Positions 1-13,263 of a stretch of DNA of 64,000 bases are shown piece by piece (position 1 is the stretch's first letter; every line of letters starts with the position of its first letter). The notes under the pieces are model-generated. The model saw only the letters and a list, made by a program, of their open reading frames with translations. It was not told the DNA's origin and did not search any database. The position numbers and the translations under genes were made by a program. This stretch comes from Sordaria brevicollis (lineage: Eukaryota > Ascomycota > Sordariomycetes > Sordariales > Sordariaceae), in the NCBI GenBank assembly GCA_033439795.1, contig JAUTDP010000007.1:2976001-3040000 (forward strand), in the 5' to 3' direction.

Positions 1-723
1 CCATTCTTCCCGCGCCAAAACAACGGTTGGACCGTGCGCCAGCAGGTTCACGAAGCCACACAGGCAGGACAGGCCTCTTCAACAGGGCGACCGTGGGCGC
101 GTGGGCTCTCCAACAGGGCAGCTCGAAACACCGGAAGGTTACCGTCGACCAAAGAGTAAGGGGGGCCCACAGTAGCCCGGAATGCGTAGCTTTGTTTGAG
201 TGTACATCCTTCCCGGCCTATTCACCATGTAATCAGAGGTACCTTGTAACTATAGCAACCGCTACCTTGGCAGCTTCTCGATGCGGCACTTGCAGGAAAT
301 CACGGAATGACATTTGGTTAAGGACACAGTTGTATGTTAATAAGGTACCTGGCCGACCTCACCACCAGGGCATTTCCATCTTCAAATTCACCTTGCCTTG
401 TGACCCTCTTCCATCTCTTCAGCTGCCAGTCGGACCTTGACCCTGACCACCAGGTATCAATCCGAAAGCTGCCAAACCGAGGACCCATCCATTCACTCGC
501 AACCTTAACACGAGCTCGGTCCCGCATTTATTTATTGCTTTCTGGAGTCGCCCTGAGCAGGAACCCCTCCGTCATCACTTCCACTTCTCGGCGCTCATCC
601 CTCCACAAAACAACAACCAACCTGGTTTCGCGATCCAGGAGCAACATCTGCGTCGAACAACCCCTCAACTTCCGACGCCGAACCCGTTGATCAATCCGAC
701 CCGAAGTGAACACATCTTCCACA
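1..723. other. Upstream region of the SURF4 gene
   Basis: No gene is supported here. The short open frames lack codon bias and family resemblance. The last 200 bases are C/T- and CAA-rich, which fits a promoter and 5' leader for the gene starting at 724. No TATA box or other specific site could be assigned. Confidence 0.5.
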
Positions 724-1873
<1,150 letters not shown>

Positions 1874-3222
1874 GGGGCTTGGGAGAGGAGGAAGATCTGC
1901 GTAGGGATGCCCGAACACCCCTCGCTTATTCGAGCTCGGCAATCAGGATCAAGCAAGGGTGTCGCCTAGATGGGCATGGGAGCGAAACGAGCGAATGGAG
2001 CTATGATAGGTATGGCCTGTTATGCTGGTCAATGCTATGTGGAGGATGTTTCGAATCTCATTTTGGGAGTTCAAAATCGTCACAGGTGCCTAGGATGGGG
2101 TGAGGAATGGGTTTCTGTGATGTGGTATCATTTGATCATTAGCGGCGTACAATCCTTTTGGCTGGGTTTGACTTTGTGACGATCTTTAAACTTTGGAAAT
2201 TTTGACAACAAAACGAACGTGAGAGACTTGCACTGCAAAAATTAGTCATGAGATAGAAGGAATTGCTCTTCCCAGTCGTGAGATTTCTCATGGAGTCGTT
2301 GATGGGTCGGAATTCGGCTTCATGCCTCACTAAAATTATGAATCCGTTTCTTCGATGGACTTATGTAGGATATTCCCGGCAAAAAATCACGATTCGTGCA
2401 GGTTGTGTTGTATGTGTGTAACGCGAGTGGTCATAAAAACTTGCTGGACAAAGTCGGATACGTTTTTCCGTGCCAACATGTCTTTGATACTTTCTCTCTC
2501 TGCGATTTCCGTCCATTAGTTTCCTACCTAGGACAAGACACCATATACTTAAGTCGCGGGTTCTTCGCTGGTACTGCACTAGAGTTATTTATGTTCGGTT
2601 CAATTCTCACATCCACTCAAGACTCCTAGAATTGCCATGATTTGATTCATACAAAGTCTGGCCTATCTCGCCAGTCTCAACGACAAGACGACATCCTAAC
2701 ACCTTCAGATCGGAAGCACTGTGAAGCGCCACCGACGTAACTCCCACTCCTAGTGCAAAAGTATGCTTTAGTCGTACATAGTGAAGCCAAAAAATCAAGC
2801 TCACGGCCCGCAGCAACTAATAGTGCCACTAGATACCCAATTGTATCATGGCCAAAATCGTTCGAAACTACAGCACATGCGTTAGTTCGTGTGAACAGCC
2901 AGATGCTTTTCGAGGCAGAAGAAGTCAAATCCCACCTTTCTTCCTAACCGTTACCCAACATGACGACAAGTAAACAGCCATGTCATCCCATACACACCAT
3001 CGCTATGCTATGTCCATATCCAAGTCGTACCTAGTAGTAAACCCAGAAACCTCAAAAACTCCACGCTTGGAACAGAAACGTCAAAGGTGTCATACCCAAA
3101 GCATCAGAGAAATGTCAGAAGCTTCCGCTTGTGTGGAACTTCAGCCCCCTTATCCCCCCTTTCCTTAGCCGCCCCCATCCACTCCCAGAAAATGCCACAA
3201 ACAAAAGAAAACAGGAAAGAAA
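1874..3222. other. Convergent intergenic region
   Basis: This 1.35-kb stretch lies between the 3' ends of the SURF4 gene and the zinc-cluster regulator. It should hold both 3' untranslated regions. Open frames are short and unsupported. I see no repeat, RNA gene or terminator motif. Confidence 0.5.
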
Positions 3223-5146
3223 TCAAGGAATCAACAGCTTATCCATCGCACTCTTTGCAGACGCGATAATCCTCATGCCCTGTGATGGCCTCTTCTTCCC
3301 CTCCACATTTCCACCAACTCCATCTCCCTCCTCCATCTGCTCCGCCGTCGTCGACTCCGCGGAGGCAGTGGAACCATGAATCCTCCTCGGCGAAGTCGGC
3401 GACGCCGACCTCTCACTCCCGCTCCCAATAACGAACCCGCCCAGCGCCACCGACGGCACCAACCCCTCCAGCTCCAACTCCCCGCTTGCTATCAGCGCCT
3501 CCAACCTCTCCTGCCTCCGCCTGCTCCTCTCCTCCATCCGCGCAAAGATGTCCTTCAGCCCGACATGCACCACCGTGTCGCACGGCCCCTCGACTTTCCT
3601 ACTGGCCAACGTAACCACCGTCCCCTGACTCGCGGACCCCAAGGCGCCGCTCTGGCCGTACACGTCCAGCTTGAGCATGGCGCGCGCCATCAGGCGCCAG
3701 GTGGGGGCCGGCAAGGGCTGGGCCAGCAGGGCGACGAGGTCCTCGCACCGCTTCCACGAGGTCGCGATGGGGCCCCATAGCCCGCCGTATCCTTCGAGGT
3801 CGTAGAAGATGAGGCGCCCCGCCGAGGCGGCGGACGTGGTTTTTTTCTCGACGAGCTCGAGGAGCTGGGTGTAGGCTGCGGCAAGCGAGGGGAGGATGGC
3901 GGCGAGGAGGACCATGTTTTGGATGGCGGCCACGGGGGGTTCGGTTTCGTCGTTGACGGGGTTGGGGTTGAGGTTTGAGTTGTCGCCGGTGTCTGTGTTG
4001 TTGTTTTCGGTCTTGTAACTGGGGTAAGGAGGGTCGCCGCAGGTGGTGCAGAGGATGGTATCGTGTGCGATCTTGGTCACGGTGCGGACGGTGTACAGCG
4101 CTTGGGTGATGTCGTCGGTGGGCACGTAACGGAGGGACTCCATGCCCTTGCGGAGGTTGTCTGAGCAGGCGCAGTACTGGACGCCGCTGGCGTGATGATC
4201 GTTGGACGAGTTGGTGCTGTCGCTTGGGCTGGTAGTCGAAGAGCCGCCTGGGGTTAGATGGGGCACGGTCGATTCGGACACCTCTGATAACGACGCTGGG
4301 CGCGAGGAGCTGTGATGGTGAGTCTGCGATGTGTCCGGGTGGTAGTAGGCGTAGTCCGGATAGGCGTATATCCCGTCGGGCTGTTCTCGCTTCGGGAAGG
4401 GCGAGGAGTACTGCTGTAATGAGGACGAGGAGGCGCCAACGCTGTCATAGTTGACATCGAGATATCCACCAAGCGCCGGTTGCCACTGTGCGTTGACGGC
4501 AGGTGATGAATCCATCCAGGCTTGCTGCTCGGGGTGTCTTGTGTCGTCTTCCTTGGGCATCGCCTCTATTTGCCCGAATGCCGGCCCCGGCGGTAGAGGC
4601 ATGTCATAGTCCGAAGAGAAGGGGAAGCCATACGATCCGAACTGGAAGTTTGGATCGAATATATCCACGAAATTTATGTCGGTATTGGTGACATCGAGAA
4701 AGCACATGTCTAGATCCAAGTTCAGAGTCCCGTCAAAGGGCATAGGAACGACGGGGTATATCAAGGCCGTCATCTCGGGAGACACATCATCAGCAGTAGT
4801 CTTTGCCTCCTTTCGTGATGCCTCGGCCACTTCGACATGAGGACGTTTTCTTGGCCGGCCCATGGGCTTCTGAGCCGAATAATTACAGTGAACGCCTTCG
4901 CGCTTACACCGCGCGCAGCCATCTGGTTCTTTGGAGCAAGCCAGTTTCCGTGCGCCTGCATTTGTTAACTTGGATACATTACTGTGCGGATTGGGCTGCC
5001 ATGATGGTGTAGATAGACAAATGACTGGCATATGTCGCACATGAGTGGGATGGGAACGGGGAGATGGGATGAAACATACGGCACTCGTCACAAGCACGGC
5101 GTTTCACCGGCTCTTTCTCTTTAGCGCCCTCGCTATTTGGGATCAT
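3223..5146 (-). CDS. Zn2Cys6 binuclear-cluster transcription factor
   Basis: Two exons on the minus strand, 5146-5080 and 4955-3223, giving 599 residues. The 124-nt intron (donor GTATGT, acceptor TGCAG) splits the zinc cluster itself. Exon 1 ends at CDEC and exon 2 continues RARKLACS, which restores a complete C-x2-C-x6-C-x6-C-x2-C-x6-C motif at about residues 19-46. A basic MGRPRKR segment resembling an AT-hook follows. The middle is Ser/Pro/Asp-rich and looks like a disordered activation region. A helical C-terminal half (about residues 340-520) includes a Cys pair near residues 352-355. Such proteins bind CGG half-sites as nuclear regulators. No target can be named; the only nearby cue is the divergent promoter shared with ERB1, which is probably incidental. 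The uninterrupted frame runs further upstream through the intron, but starting there would lose the first two cysteines. Confidence 0.88.
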
Positions 5147-6396
5147 GGCTGTCTGTTTTCGCAGACGGTCTTGCTTCTCTATTTCTTTATTTTTTTTCCC
5201 CTTTCCGCGGGTGTAAATGTGTGCTGCGATTAAAGGGGGTTAAAGTGGTAAGGTGAAGGCCCTTCTAAGGCTCCTCCCCAAGCCCCGCTCAGAAGGTCGC
5301 GGAAGTCGCCCCGGTGGTGGTGGTTCAAGACACTGCTTGGGTGCTAGTGTTGTTAATGATGGGCAAAGAACATGGATTGAATAAGTATTGGGACGTTGTA
5401 GCCAGTGACCTGGGGGAGCCTGGGGCGATGGGAGGATTTGACTCGTTTTCATATGAGGGCAAAGAGAGCAGAATTCGAACAGGCCAGCCAGGCAGAGGCT
5501 CCAGGGCAGCAGGGCAGCAGGGCTAACGAGCCAACGCAAGCAACCGAAGATCACCTAGTCGCGCCAGACCTGATGCCACTATTAATAAGCCGCAATTAAC
5601 AGAGAATTTTCAAGACTGGCAGTCTGCAACCCCAGGTATCATTTTTTAAACACACAACAACTAGCTGGGTCTTTGGACGTCTACAAGTAAATGACTTGTT
5701 AATCCAAGGGCATGTGTTTACTAGCTATATAACAATTAGCCTAGGTCTATGGGAGCAGTGTCGAGGTCGAGTACCCCGAGGACATCAAGGTTCGCAAAAG
5801 CAGGCTTTGTACTATTCCCAAACCCCCATGCTTACCTCGCGCAAAAAAAGACCGCAATAGTCACCACACCGTAAGGGGCAATGGGCAAATTTCGAAAAGA
5901 TTGTGTATTTTATAAGCAATCCCCATGGAGACTTTAATCTGGTCATGCGGGTTGTCGATGGACGCTGGTTTGGCGGTTTTGGCTGCCAATGCCCACAGAA
6001 CTGGGTTGAAGTGGAATCGTACGTGATTGAAGCCGGGTGTAGGGGTGCAGAGGGCGCCGCTGCATCGAGGTTGGTGTTCGTCGGTGTTCATCTCATCCAT
6101 GAACAGATAAGGCTAGAATATTGAAGTCAGTATCAGGGGAGCGCATGCTCTCCAAAAGTCCCCATTCACCTTTGCTCTCCGGCGCGCTAGCCTAATAGGG
6201 TAATCTCGTCCTTTAGCTGCTGCGGAACGCCAAGGGCGGTGAGACCAGATGGTCCCCGCTGTGAGCTTTAAAGCCGGCAGAAAATAAATTTCCAAGGTCA
6301 ATTCGTATCGCTGGGAATTTTCGACGCCTATCGCTGCGACGCTATCTGGGTGGTTTTCCAACGGAAAATACGCCAAAAAATCAGCACATATTAACA
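5147..6396. promoter_or_regulatory. Divergent promoter region, zinc-cluster gene / ERB1
   Basis: A 1.25-kb interval sits between the start codons of the zinc-cluster regulator (minus) and ERB1 (plus), so it must hold both promoters and 5' leaders. Around 5490-5520 there is a short GGGCAGCA repetition. Small open frames here look random. I could not assign specific factor sites. Confidence 0.45.
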
Positions 6397-9025
6397 ATGG
6401 GTCCAAAAGCCATTGAGAAGAAGCGGAAGGTCCAGGACCCCGAGCCTGAGTCCGACGACGAGATCGCACCCGATTTTGACGGCGCCCTGTCCCACGACGA
6501 AGACGAGTTCGATTCCGATTTCGACGACGACAACGACGAGCATGAGCAGGACGGTGAACAGGAAAGCGGAAGCGAGGCCAGCGACGACGAAGATGACGAG
6601 GGCTCCCTACTAAGCGACGACATCCCCTCCGACGCCGAGGGCGACAAGGCAATGGGCAAACTTGTTCTCCAGGACGAAGAGGAGGAACTTAAGATCGAGG
6701 TACCTGGTGTCGACCCCAAGCGGCCGGAGAAGGATGATGGCGACAGGAACTATCGGATTGAGAAGGATGCGAACGGTAACGAGCGCTACGTCTACGAGTA
6801 TGTTGTTTGCTTCCATTGGGAGTTGGACCAGCAGTCCATTCCATGCCAGCATAACTAACTCGAGAATGCGACAGTGAGATCGACCCTGTCTACGATTCGG
6901 ACGATTCCGATGCCCAGGAAGCGCCAAACACCATCGGCAACATTCCTCTGAGCTTCTACGACAGCTACCCTCATATCGGTTATGATATTAACGGCAAGAA
7001 GATAATGCGCCCGGCGACCGGTGACGCTCTCGACGCCCTCCTCGACAGCATCGAAGTGCCCAAGGGCTGGACTGGTCTTACGGATATTCACACTGGCAAC
7101 CCTCTCAACCTCAAGTACGCGCCCAATCCAATGCTTACTATGTTAATGAGGTCGAGTGAGATACGGATTACTGACCGCCAAAATTTAGTGATGAGGAGTT
7201 GGAGCTTGTTCGTCGTGTCCAGATGGGTATGATCCCCAACGAGCTGGAGAACCCTTACCCCGAAACCGTGGAATACTTCACTGGTATCGAGGAGAAGATG
7301 CGTAAGTCTTAACCCGGCCCGAACTCAGTAATATGGGCATCGCCCAACTGACAAGCAAATAGCTTTGAGCGCTGCTCCTGAGCCCAAACGTCGCTTCCTC
7401 CCTTCCAAGAACGAGGCCAAGCAGATTATGAAGCTTGTTCGCGCCATTAGGGAAGGCAGAATCCTGCCCTACAAGCCCCCTGAGGAGCGCGAGAAGGAGG
7501 AGGAAGAGGAGGAGCAATACTTTGATATCTGGCAAGATGAGGTGCCTCAAGAAGCCAACCCCTTGCATATCCCGGCACCCAAGTTGCCTCCTCCTGGTTT
7601 CGACATGAGTTACAACCCGCCCGCAGAATACCTACCGACCAAGGAGGAGAGAGAGGAGTGGGAGAAGCTCGACCCCGAGGAGCGCGAGAAGGAATACCTT
7701 CCTCAGAAGTACGACTCCTTGAGGAAGGTTCCTGGATACGGCGAGATCGTCAAGGAGAGATTCGAAAGGTGCATGGATCTTTACCTTGCTCCTCGTGTGC
7801 GGAAGAACAGGCTCAACATCGACCCCAACTCGCTTCTGCCCAAGCTCCCCTCGCCTTCTGAGCTCAAGCCATTCCCTACCGTCGCCCAAACAGTTTTCCG
7901 CGGCCATGACGGCCGTGTAAGAAGCGTTGCTATCGATCCTACTGGTGTGGCTGTTGCTAGCGGTGGCGATGACGGTACGGTACGCGTTTGGGAGCTGTTG
8001 ACGGGTCGCCAAGTCTGGTTCGTCAAGCTCAGCAGTGATGAGGCTGTCAATACCGTTAGGTGGAGGCCCACCAAGGACTCCTTCATTCTCTCCGCTGCTG
8101 TGGGCGAGGATGTTTACCTTATGGTTCCTACACATGCCAGTGTTACTCCTGCTCTGGACCAGGCTAGCAGAGATATCCTGTCGGCTGGCTTCGGCTATGC
8201 CACAAACGGCCAGCAACATGGCGCTGCGCCTGGCAAGGAGCCTCCTGCCAAGTGGGCGCGCCCCGGTGCTAAGCTCGAGGATGAGGGTGTCTTGATCAGA
8301 ATCACAGTTAGGTCGACCGTCAAGGTCATCAACTGGCACAGGAAGGGAGACCATTTTGCGACAGTATCGCCTTCCGGACAGAGGAGCTCCGTGGCCATCC
8401 ATACCCTGTCTAAGCACCTTACCCAGATTCCCTTCCGCAAGCTTTCTGGCCTGGCCCAGACAGCGTCTTTCCACCCCCTCCGCCCTCTCTTCTTCGTCGC
8501 CACTCAACGAACAATCCGCTGCTACGACCTGCAGAAGCTCGAGCTGGTCAAGGTTGTCCAGCCCGGCGCGAAGTGGTACGTAACCCCCCATGATTCTTAC
8601 GATATTGCGCTCGAAACAAATTTGCTAACTCCATCGACTTCAGGATTTCTTCGTTTGATATCCACCCTGGTGGTGATAACTTGATTGTTGGTAGTTACGA
8701 CAAGCGTCTCTTGTGGCACGACCTCGATCTTTCCATTCGCCCGTACAAGACCATGAGGTTCCACAGCGAGGCGGTTCGTCAAGTCAAGTATCACAAGGGC
8801 GGCGGCCTACCACTCTTCGCTGACGCCAGTGATGACGGTACTCTCCAAATCTTCCACGGCAAGGTCCCCAACGATCAGCTCGAAAACCCCACCATTGTCC
8901 CTGTCAAGGTGCTCAAGGGCCACAAGGTCGTCAACAAGCTCGGTGTTTTGGACATGGACTGGCATCCTCGTGAGCCTTGGTGTGTGTCTGCTGGTGCCGA
9001 CGGTACCATCCGTCTCTGGATGTAA
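6397..9025 (+). CDS. erb1: Ribosome biogenesis protein ERB1 (BOP1 homologue)
   Basis: Five exons: 6397-6797, 6875-7114, 7189-7301, 7363-8575 and 8644-9025, giving 782 residues. Donors include GTATGT, GTACGC, GTAAGT and GTACGT, and intron 1 has a CTAAC branch site. The first 110 or so residues are strongly acidic (Asp/Glu/Ser runs). The conserved BOP1 N-terminal domain follows (for example [19 protein letters not shown] and [20 protein letters not shown]). A C-terminal WD40 propeller contains [17 protein letters not shown] and ends [15 protein letters not shown]1 works in the nucleolus with YTM1 and NOP7 (the PeBoW complex) in pre-60S assembly and 27S rRNA processing. Length and domain order are normal. 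The exon 2/3 junction gives an Asn where some homologues may have Lys; no better splice was visible. Confidence 0.96.
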
Positions 9026-10128
9026 AAGAACGGCGTGTAATGGGACGAGGCGAGAGATGATCTGGATACATAAAAGCAAGGGAAAAGGGAAGCGAGGAGA
9101 CAGGCTAATCAGTCTGCTTGTCTTGATTGGCGTGCTCGGATGTGCTACTATTATGATTAGAATGATACACAGGCCATTTGGAAGTGTATACAAGTCGACT
9201 ACATGTATGTTTGGCGGAGTTCTCGGAATGCTAAAGGAAATATATACCACATTTTCGTCTTCAAGTTACCTTATGATTAGGTAACAGGGGAGCTCATCTC
9301 GGCCGATGAAGTCTCATCACGGCACTCTAGGCGTGATGATTTGTACCCTATAACCCCTGTTCACCCAATCTTGGTCTCATCCGAAACGTTGCTTTTCTGG
9401 CACCCAAGAGATGACTTGAGCAAGATGTAAGCCCACGGCTATGTTCACAAATGCCGAACCCTGTTTCCGTGATCGTTAGCCGGGGAAGCCCGGAAAAGGG
9501 GAGACAGTAATCCATGGATAAAACCTCCGGACTTCCTGTTTGTTTCTCATTATATGATGTAAGGTACATAATGTTGTTCTCTCCTTGCTTTCTTCTATGG
9601 TTCTACTAATTGTCTTTCCTGTCTGTCTGGGCTTGCCCACGCAAACCTGCATATTGTGTGAATCATCGTGCATCCAAGGCTTGTCGCAAAGATAGGGTTG
9701 ATGCCCAAGTCTCCGCACAGTTTCAATCAGCCCTACGAGGATCATACATGTCTATCCACTTGCTCCCCCTTTCTTCCGCTTCTCGATTTGCGCTCCTTTA
9801 CAGTCTGAGCTTTTGGACTTTATCATTTTTCGTCGCACTTCATATCAATCACCCAAGAATCCACACAACATTGACAAGCACCGAACTCGACTGCGACGAG
9901 TATGGGCGGACAAGAAGAGAGAACACGAAATCATGCCATGAAAGGCACATCAAGGACACCATTTCACTCACGATGAACTCCTATACGTTGGCCGCGACGG
10001 GGTCAACGCCTAATCGGCCGACATGATGATGACCACGAAGAAGACATTTCGAATATACCATTTCCAAAACTCATCCAACTACCAAAGACCCAAGGCTTTA
10101 CCACCGAACCAAATCCACAGCCACTAAC
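9026..10128. other. Convergent intergenic region, ERB1 / GDSL esterase
   Basis: This 1.1-kb stretch lies between the 3' ends of ERB1 and the minus-strand GDSL gene. It contains only short unsupported frames. No repeat or RNA gene was recognised. Confidence 0.45.
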
Positions 10129-11525
10129 TTACAAGAACCCATCCACCCCATCCGCAAACCTCTCAAAAATCCTCAAATCCACCGCCTCCGCCATCGTCCT
10201 GTACCCATCCGGATTCAAGTGCAAATAATCGCCACTATCCCACCTCTTATCCAGCATCGTCGCGTTCCCGCGATCCCGAACCGCCTTATCAAAGTCCACC
10301 ACCGCATCGAACTTCCCCGCTCTGCGAATCCACTCGTTCACCCTCTGCCTCGTCTTCTCCCTCGCCGGCTCGCCGTACGCCTGCCCCGGTCCGCTCATGG
10401 GCGTGATGGTCGCCCCGAACACCGCGATCCCGTGCGAGTGCAGACGCGCAATCATCTGCTCGTAGGCGGAGATTAGTCTGTCGCCTACGGTCTGCTGGGA
10501 GGCGGAGTCGAGCGCGGCGGTGCCGATGTCGTTTACGCCTTCGAAGATCAGGGCGTAGCGGGTTCCGGATCCGGGGCGGGCGAGGACGTCGCGCTCGATG
10601 CGACCGAGGGCGTTGGGACCGAGACCGTCAGCTAGGATGCGGTTGCCGCCGGCGGCTTGGTTGATGACTGAGATTGTGGAGAGGGAGCGGCCGGCTTTTT
10701 GCAAGCGAGCGAGGAGTTGGTCCGGCCAGCGGTTGTTGGCGTTGGTGGTGGAGCCGCGGCCGTCGGTGATGGAGTCGCCTACGATGTAGAGGGCCGAGGC
10801 ACGCTCGGGCTGGTAGGCCTCAATGGAGGAGAGGAAGTACCAGTGGTCTGTGGACTGGGCTCCGGCGGCGGACTTGAGGTCGGCGGCAGAAACGAGGTTG
10901 CCTGGCGCGAGCCAGCTGGTGGTGCGGCTGCCTGGGTGTCCGGTGATGGACTGGCCGGCCTGGCCTGAGGCGAAGTAGAGTGTGACGGTCATGACTGACT
11001 GAGCCTTGACTGGGAACTTGATGGGATCCGAGATAACCAGGGCGCCGTTGGGAACGAGGAAGTCTGGCTTGCCAGAAAAGGTGACGGTTTGGCCGCTGCC
11101 GGGCTTGATAGCGCTGGAGCCGGCTCCTGTTCCGGATGCGGGCAGAGCGACGGTGGCGGCGGTAATGGGCAGATCGGAGCCGCCGAAGGCGTTGCTGAAG
11201 CTCAGCCGGATAGTCGAGGCATTTTGGGTGATGTAGACTGTCTGGCGCAAGGTGGCATTCTTGAAGACCGCGTCTCCGCCGTTCTGCAAGTTTGAGTAAT
11301 GTCAGTTTACGGGTTCTCCGTTTGCCTTCTGGTAAGTCGAACTCGGACACTACTTACATAAGGTGCGGGAGGAAGGTTGCCAGGCTCAACCAGCTGCGGC
11401 ATGGAGCCCCAGATATCGATCCATTGGTTCGATCTCTTCGCGGAAACCGAGACAGAGGAGCACAAGAGCAATGCTCCAGTGACAAGACTCTTGAGGCCGA
11501 AACCTGTGGACAATGAACAGAACAT
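10129..11525 (-). CDS. Secreted GDSL/SGNH-family esterase
   Basis: Two exons on the minus strand, 11525-11358 and 11283-10129, giving 440 residues. The intron donor is GTAAGT and the acceptor TTGCAG. I start at 11525 because the product then opens with a clean signal peptide, a hydrophobic core ending SVSVSA before KRSNQW. An upstream in-frame start exists but would bury it. Four SGNH blocks are visible: GDSITDG (nucleophile Ser near residue 227), AAGGNR, GVNDIG and the C-terminal DYLHLNPDGY holding the Asp-x2-His pair. The arrangement, with an N-terminal beta-rich half before the GDS motif, resembles the XynE-like group of secreted carbohydrate or xylan esterases. The substrate cannot be read from sequence. 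It lies between ERB1 and an orphan gene with no sign of an enzyme cluster. Confidence 0.9.
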
Positions 11526-12576
11526 AGTGACGAGGACGGCTCCTGAACGGCGCTCCTGTGCAGTTACAAAAAAACACAAGCTCCTCAAAATATCAGCCTG
11601 CTCGTCCCAGACTGACTGTCACCCGTAAGGGAGGATAGCAGGTTATATATCGATATTAATCCATGCAGGAACATGTCGAACGGTGCAACCCTCTGTGGTC
11701 GGTGACAGAGTCCATTCCGAAAACCTGGGATAAGATATTCCCAGGTAACACGGTGAGTTTTTAGGCTAAATGGCACATCTTCTACCATCAGTAGAACATG
11801 GTTAGCGAGCCATGTTGTCTGGTTTTACTGGAGGAGAAAAACATGGGAATAGCTCGGAGCATGGCTCGATTTTCTCCATATGTTCTAGTGGAACGAGGAG
11901 AACACCATTCAGAACTCCCCAACATTTTTCTTATTTCCACATCGCTTGCTGTTGTTCTTTCTCTCTTATTTCTTTCACCCTTGCTATACTTTAACCCCGC
12001 ATGAACATTTTCCGGGGTAGCGAAGTTGCATTGCATTCATCTTAACGTCACGGTCAGCCGGTGTCGTTCCTCTGCCATCTCACTGATCAGACTTTGCCAA
12101 ATTGGTTCAAAGAAATCGTGATCATTTTATACCTATTGCGGACACTAGATCTGATCGAAAGCAATCATAACCAAAAACATAAGAGAGGTCTTGTTTGTCT
12201 TTCCAAGTTATCGTCTTTTACTCCCATAACTCAACGTTTCCAGTTTTGACCCAACAGTTCCACCTTTCTCCTTACAATATCCGAACACGACTCGACAACA
12301 CTTTCCCGCTCTGTGACCCAAACATGGAAGAGAAAAAAGAAAAGTCAAAAGAGAAGATAGAAAGTATTGAAGAAGAACAGAAGTGAGGAGGCAATACAAG
12401 GCTGGCTAAGTGTTACAATCATGATACAAAATCGACAAGAACTGTCCATCAGAAAAGGGGTAGAGAAATGGGAAGAATCAAGGCTAACCAACGAGAACGC
12501 AGAGAAAGAACAAACTACATCGAGATCAAGCGCATGATGCCACTATATGTCCGAGAGCACAGGAGCCATGTGGTAC
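11526..12576. other. Intergenic region upstream of the GDSL gene
   Basis: About 1.05 kb between two minus-strand genes, holding the promoter of the GDSL esterase and the 3' region of the orphan gene. A purine-rich stretch lies at about 12320-12380 (AGAGAAAAAAGAAAAG-like). No gene is supported. Confidence 0.4.
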
Positions 12577-13263
12577 TCAGTCAGCATGAGGCACGTTGTC
12601 ATCAAGCAGGTCGAGGGTCGACACGCGACGCGGATGTCCGCCATCTGGCTCCTCGCACCATCCGCCGGAACCCGCAATAAGGCGTGCCTGCTCCGGGGAC
12701 GAGAGAACATAAGCCCAGTCAGATCCACCGCTGCTTGAGGCGCTATGCTTGGTTTTGGGAGGCTTGGTGGTCGGAGCGTCTTCAGAGATCACAGGTCTAG
12801 CAAGCCGACCGACAAAACCGGCACCCTCAATCCAGCTGGGTATGTTGCCAACGTATGGTTGAGCCAGTTCCTGACTGTGTCGCCCCAGGACCGATGCGGT
12901 GAGAGAAGGGCCTTTGGGAAGGGACTGGCTGGCCGTCAGTGGCGGGGCTGCAGTGACGGCTTCCTGGCTATACACGACGTCGTCGCCGAAGAATGTTTGA
13001 TCCGAGCTGGCGGCCTCCGTCGAGCATCCGTGAGACTTGACCCGAATGGGCATCTCCAGAGTGCCAACGGCATTTTCGTCTTCAGCATATTCCGACGCCA
13101 TGTCGGCGTTGTAATTGGACGAGGATATGTTGGCGACTTGGGCTGATGACTCGTTGTCATCGTTGTATTCGGGCGATCTTGACTTGGTGTGACGGCTTGT
13201 AGGGAAGTCAACCGTCGTCCAGCTATCGCTGGGAGTGGAGTGGGAGCTCATCGAAGAGTCCAT
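12577..13263 (-). CDS. Hypothetical protein, 228 residues
   Basis: A single uninterrupted frame whose ATG at 13263 sits in a reasonable context (CAGAATGG). I do not recognise a family. The product is Ser/Thr-rich and low in hydrophobics for its first 100 residues (MDSSMSSHSTPSDSWTTVDF at the start). It has Asp/Glu patches and a more ordered-looking C-terminal part containing WAYVLSSPEQARLIAGSGGW and a final LDLLDDN. There is no signal peptide, membrane segment or known motif. Codon choice favours C-ending codons as in neighbouring genes, which argues that it is real. It may be a disordered fungal-specific protein. An N-terminal exon further upstream cannot be excluded. Confidence 0.6.
   Translation of the reverse strand: MDSSMSSHSTPSDSWTTVDFPTSRHTKSRSPEYNDDNESSAQVANISSSNYNADMASEYAEDENAVGTLEMPIRVKSHGCSTEAASSDQTFFGDDVVYSQEAVTAAPPLTASQSLPKGPSLTASVLGRHSQELAQPYVGNIPSWIEGAGFVGRLARPVISEDAPTTKPPKTKHSASSSGGSDWAYVLSSPEQARLIAGSGGWCEEPDGGHPRRVSTLDLLDDNVPHAD

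Noticed and set aside
3376..3780. A 134-codon Pro/Arg-rich plus-strand frame
   Set aside because: Antisense shadow of the zinc-cluster regulator's coding sequence.
7632..8591. A 319-codon minus-strand frame
   Set aside because: Antisense shadow of ERB1 exon 4, which has clear WD40 coding.
3223..13263. Secondary-metabolite gene cluster (zinc-cluster regulator plus esterase)
   Set aside because: No backbone synthase or tailoring oxidoreductase is present, and ERB1, a housekeeping gene, lies between them.
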